Shown piece after piece: positions 61,843 to 64,000 of a stretch of DNA of 64,000 nucleotides. The number at the start of each line of letters is the position of its first letter. The stretch's first letter is position 1. The DNA is from Effusibacillus pohliae DSM 22757 (GTDB taxonomy: Bacteria > Bacillota > Bacilli > Tumebacillales > Effusibacillaceae): assembly GCF_000376225.1 (NCBI RefSeq), contig NZ_AQXL01000119.1, positions 1 to 64,000 of the forward strand, in the 5' to 3' direction. Position numbers and translations under genes: made by a program. The notes beneath the pieces were generated by a model. It was not told the DNA's origin. It saw only the letters and a program-made list of their open reading frames with translations, and did no database searches.

Positions 61843-62724
61843 TTGTTCCTGAGCAAGCACTTGGTTATACACATCCCGTTTCGGCACACCACGATCTTTC
61901 GCCGCCTGTTTGACCGCCTCTTTTTTGCTCATGCCTTGCATGACCAACCGCTCGACATGCGCCGCCGCCGTCAGGTTTGCCCACCAAACCTCATCCGGTC
62001 CGTCCGCTGCTGCTTCACCGGCTCCGGCAACGACCAGCACATATTCTCCTTTTGCCGGTTCTGTCTGCAGAAGTTCCGCCAGCTCCGACAATGTACCGCG
62101 GGCGAATTCCTCATACCTTTTCGTCAGCTCGCGGGCTACCGTCACTTGCCGATCGCCGAGCACGTCCAACAAGTCGTTCACCGTTTCCCGCAACCGGTGA
62201 GGGGCTTCATAGAATACCAGCGTTTCCCGCTGCCGGTTCCACCGCTCCAGTTCCCGTTTGCGGTCTTTGCTCACCCGCGGCAAAAACCCGACAAACGAAA
62301 ATTGCCCGGTCGGCAACCCGGAAGCCACCAATGCGGCAATCCCCGCACAGGCCCCCGGAATCGGCACCACCCTATATCCTCGCACCACGGCGGCCCGTAC
62401 GATGTCCTCCCCCGGATCCGAGATGCCGGGCGTTCCGGCGTCCGATACGAGCGACACAGCCAGACCCTGCTCAAGCATCGCCAAGATTTCCGCTGCCGCC
62501 CGCTGCTTATTATACTCATGATAAGAGATCAGTCGCGGGCCCTCGATGTGAAAATAGGACATCAACTTGCGCGTTTGCCGGGTGTCCTCAGCGGCAATCA
62601 CAGCCGATTGCCGCAGCACCTCGACGGCACGAAAGGTCATGTCCTGCAGGTTGCCGATCGGTGTCGCAACCAGGAACAACGTGCCTGCTTTCGTTTCTTC
62701 TCGGTAACTAAAGATCCTCTTCAT
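61831..62724 (-). CDS. rsmI: 16S rRNA 2'-O-ribose C1402 methyltransferase
   Basis: SAM-dependent methylase of the tetrapyrrole-methylase fold. The 297-residue product has GTLFLVATPIGNLQDMTFRA, AAEDTRQTRKLMSYFHI, VSLVSDAGTPGISDPGEDIV, VPIPGACAGIAALVASGLPT and SFVGFLPR, then FYEAPHRLRETVNDLLDVLG. The C-terminal tail ends in DVYNQVLAQEQENH. The ATG at 62724 has GGGAGGCGG about 5 nt upstream and overlaps the upstream methyltransferase gene by 17 nt. Convergent with abrB. Confidence 0.96.
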   Translation of the reverse strand: MKRIFSYREETKAGTLFLVATPIGNLQDMTFRAVEVLRQSAVIAAEDTRQTRKLMSYFHIEGPRLISYHEYNKQRAAAEILAMLEQGLAVSLVSDAGTPGISDPGEDIVRAAVVRGYRVVPIPGACAGIAALVASGLPTGQFSFVGFLPRVSKDRKRELERWNRQRETLVFYEAPHRLRETVNDLLDVLGDRQVTVARELTKRYEEFARGTLSELAELLQTEPAKGEYVLVVAGAGEAAADGPDEVWWANLTAAAHVERLVMQGMSKKEAVKQAAKDRGVPKRDVYNQVLAQEQENH

Positions 62725-63478
62725 CGCTCCGCCTCCCGCCGTTGTAGAGTGCTTCGATTTCCGGCGTCCAGTTGCCGTCCGGCCCATAGATGATCAAAGG
62801 CGGATCGATCCGCAAATCAGGTTTTCCGTTTTTGATCGCTTCCACCAGCACGATGTTCGGCCTTTGCTGCAGCCGCGGATGCACCAGGCGCAGCCGCTTC
62901 GGTTCCAATCGGGCGCACCGCAGTTCGTGCAGCAAATCGGCCAGCCGGTCCGGCCGATGGACAAACGCCGTTTTGCCGCCCGATTTGACCATCTTCGCCG
63001 CCGCTTGTACCGCATCGCGCAACGTGCATGTCACTTCATGCCGGGCGATCCGCACCGATTCGTTTGCATTCGGATCCCCTTGTCCTACTGGCCGGTACGG
63101 CGGATTGCAGGTAACGAGATCGAATTCTTCATAGCCGAACAGGGAAGCGGCGTCCCGCAAATCACCCTGGACGATTTCGATCAAATGCTGCAACCCGTTG
63201 CCTTCGACGCTCCGCCGTGCCATGTCCGCCAGCCGTTCCTGCAGTTCCAGCCCGACGATCCGTTTCAGCGGGCGGCGGGTCCGGGTGGTCAACAGAATCG
63301 GGATCACACCGTTTCCTGTTCCCAGATCCAACACGGAATCATTCGGGCGAACCGTCGCAAAATGGGCGAGCAGCACCGCGTCCATCGAAAACGCAAACAC
63401 TTCATCGCTCTGGATCAAACAAAGTCCCTTCGTCATCAGATCATCCAGCCGTTCGCCCGGCTTAAGCCGAAATGCCAC
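62708..63478 (-). CDS. yabB: tRNA1(Val) adenine-N6 methyltransferase family protein
   Basis: A 256-residue class I SAM methyltransferase like TrmN6/YabB, which modifies A37 of tRNA. Visible are RLDDLMTKGLCLIQSDEVFA, the SAM motif SVLDLGTGNGVIPILL, DLVTCNPPYRPVG (the NPPY motif of N6-adenine methylases) and ARHEVTCTLRDAVQAAAKMV. The GTG at 63478 has GGAGGG about 6 nt upstream; earlier ATGs lack family sequence. In B. subtilis yabB also precedes the rsmI-like gene. Confidence 0.93.
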   Translation of the reverse strand: MAFRLKPGERLDDLMTKGLCLIQSDEVFAFSMDAVLLAHFATVRPNDSVLDLGTGNGVIPILLTTRTRRPLKRIVGLELQERLADMARRSVEGNGLQHLIEIVQGDLRDAASLFGYEEFDLVTCNPPYRPVGQGDPNANESVRIARHEVTCTLRDAVQAAAKMVKSGGKTAFVHRPDRLADLLHELRCARLEPKRLRLVHPRLQQRPNIVLVEAIKNGKPDLRIDPPLIIYGPDGNWTPEIEALYNGGRRSDEEDL

Positions 63479-64000
63479 GTGATTCCCTCCGCATCTGTCG
63501 TACCTCCCACCGCAGCACCAGTCCAAAAGCGAACGCTCCCAACAGCCGGATCGTCCCCGACACAAAAAACGCCGTGTTCATCGTCGCCGCTTTGTAGATC
63601 GCCACACCGGCGATCGGCGCGAAGATGCCCGATACGCCAACCGCCACCGCGTGGATCGCGAGATAAAAAGCCCGGTGGTCAGGCGGGGCGAGATCCAGTT
63701 GGCGATTGAACAGGGTTTGCACAAACCCCGCGACAAACAAGCCGATCAAAAAATTGATCGCCACCACCGCCCAGGCGTTGCTGGTGAACATGTACAGGAA
63801 CGGATTCAAGGCCATGCCGATCCCGGTAACGACCAACACTTTTCCGTTCCCCCAACGCTCCGCCAGCCGTCCCCAGCGGCCGAACGCCAGCATTTGCGTC
63901 AGGCTGTTCACCACCGTAACGATCGACAGCCACAGCGCGTTCATGTTCACATACCGCTCATCCACCTGATAGATGTTAAACAACGGCCACGCCATCTGCC
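63462..64000 (-). CDS. MFS transporter, C-terminal part (cut by window edge)
   Basis: At least 179 residues of a major-facilitator protein; the start lies beyond the window. About five hydrophobic segments are visible (NALWLSIVTVVNSLTQMLAF, VLVVTGIGMALNPFLYMF, AWAVVAINFLIGLFVAGFVQ, AIHAVAVGVSGIFAPIAGVA, IRLLGAFAFGLVLRW), with RWGRLAERWGNGKVLV between two of them as the conserved MFS loop. The substrate is unknown. Its stop overlaps the start of the methyltransferase gene by 17 nt. Confidence 0.85.
   Translation of the reverse strand, partial: QMAWPLFNIYQVDERYVNMNALWLSIVTVVNSLTQMLAFGRWGRLAERWGNGKVLVVTGIGMALNPFLYMFTSNAWAVVAINFLIGLFVAGFVQTLFNRQLDLAPPDHRAFYLAIHAVAVGVSGIFAPIAGVAIYKAATMNTAFFVSGTIRLLGAFAFGLVLRWEVRQMRRESRGISA

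Overview
The window is a stretch of chromosome from an endospore-forming, low-copy-repeat Firmicute of the class Bacilli. Gene content and order follow the Bacillus subtilis region running from the abrB/metS area down to lysS and the rRNA operon near the origin. The visibly GC-rich codon use, the AbrB version with a four-cysteine tail, and a cyanophycin operon suggest an Alicyclobacillaceae/Tumebacillus/Effusibacillus-type organism; that placement is inference. Almost every gene lies on the minus strand, so the region is read from right to left.

Right part (about 64000 to 51500): MFS transporter fragment, tRNA methyltransferase, rsmI, abrB (opposite strand), metG, tatD, rnmV, ksgA, ykuK, an IS3-family remnant with a small HTH gene, psd (opposite strand), a DHH phosphoesterase, yabG, veg and sspF. 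Centre right (51500 to 39000): the cyanophycin pair cphB-cphA, ispE, a nucleotidyltransferase, purR-ridA, spoVG-glmU-prs-ctc, an extra SigH-like sigma factor, pth and fin. Centre (39000 to 26300): mfd with a parvulin lipoprotein, spoVT, an AT-rich islet holding a small membrane gene and a frameshifted gene, yabM, yabN, hup-rqcP, yabP-yabQ-divIC-yabR, and small genes including cmpA. Left part (26000 to 1): dCMP deaminase with a MazG-like partner, spoIIE-yabS-yabT, a split ThrE exporter, tilS-hpt-ftsH-nadC-coaX, dinB (opposite strand), hslO, cysK, the pab/fol folate operon, yazB, dusB, a conserved unknown, greA-lysS, and the leader of an rRNA operon whose genes lie beyond the left edge.

The genes serve three linked themes: core information processing (tRNA and rRNA maturation, tRNA charging, repair, protein quality control), cofactor and nucleotide supply (folate, NAD, CoA, PRPP, purine control, UDP-GlcNAc, isoprenoids), and sporulation. 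The sporulation genes carry readable promoters for nearly every stage: Spo0A boxes at spoIIE and abrB, a SigH promoter at spoVG, a SigF-type promoter at fin, SigE at cmpA, SigG at sspF and spoVT, and SigK at yabG.

The most interesting undescribed item is between hslO and dinB: a near-consensus promoter with a Fur-type operator between its -35 and -10, driving a transcript of only about 67 nt that ends at a strong intrinsic terminator and carries a CU-rich anti-Shine-Dalgarno-like segment. It looks like an iron-regulated small RNA. Other notable items are the cyanophycin operon, the extra SigH-like sigma factor, the frameshifted AT-rich islet, and a terminator-like hairpin in the short metG leader.
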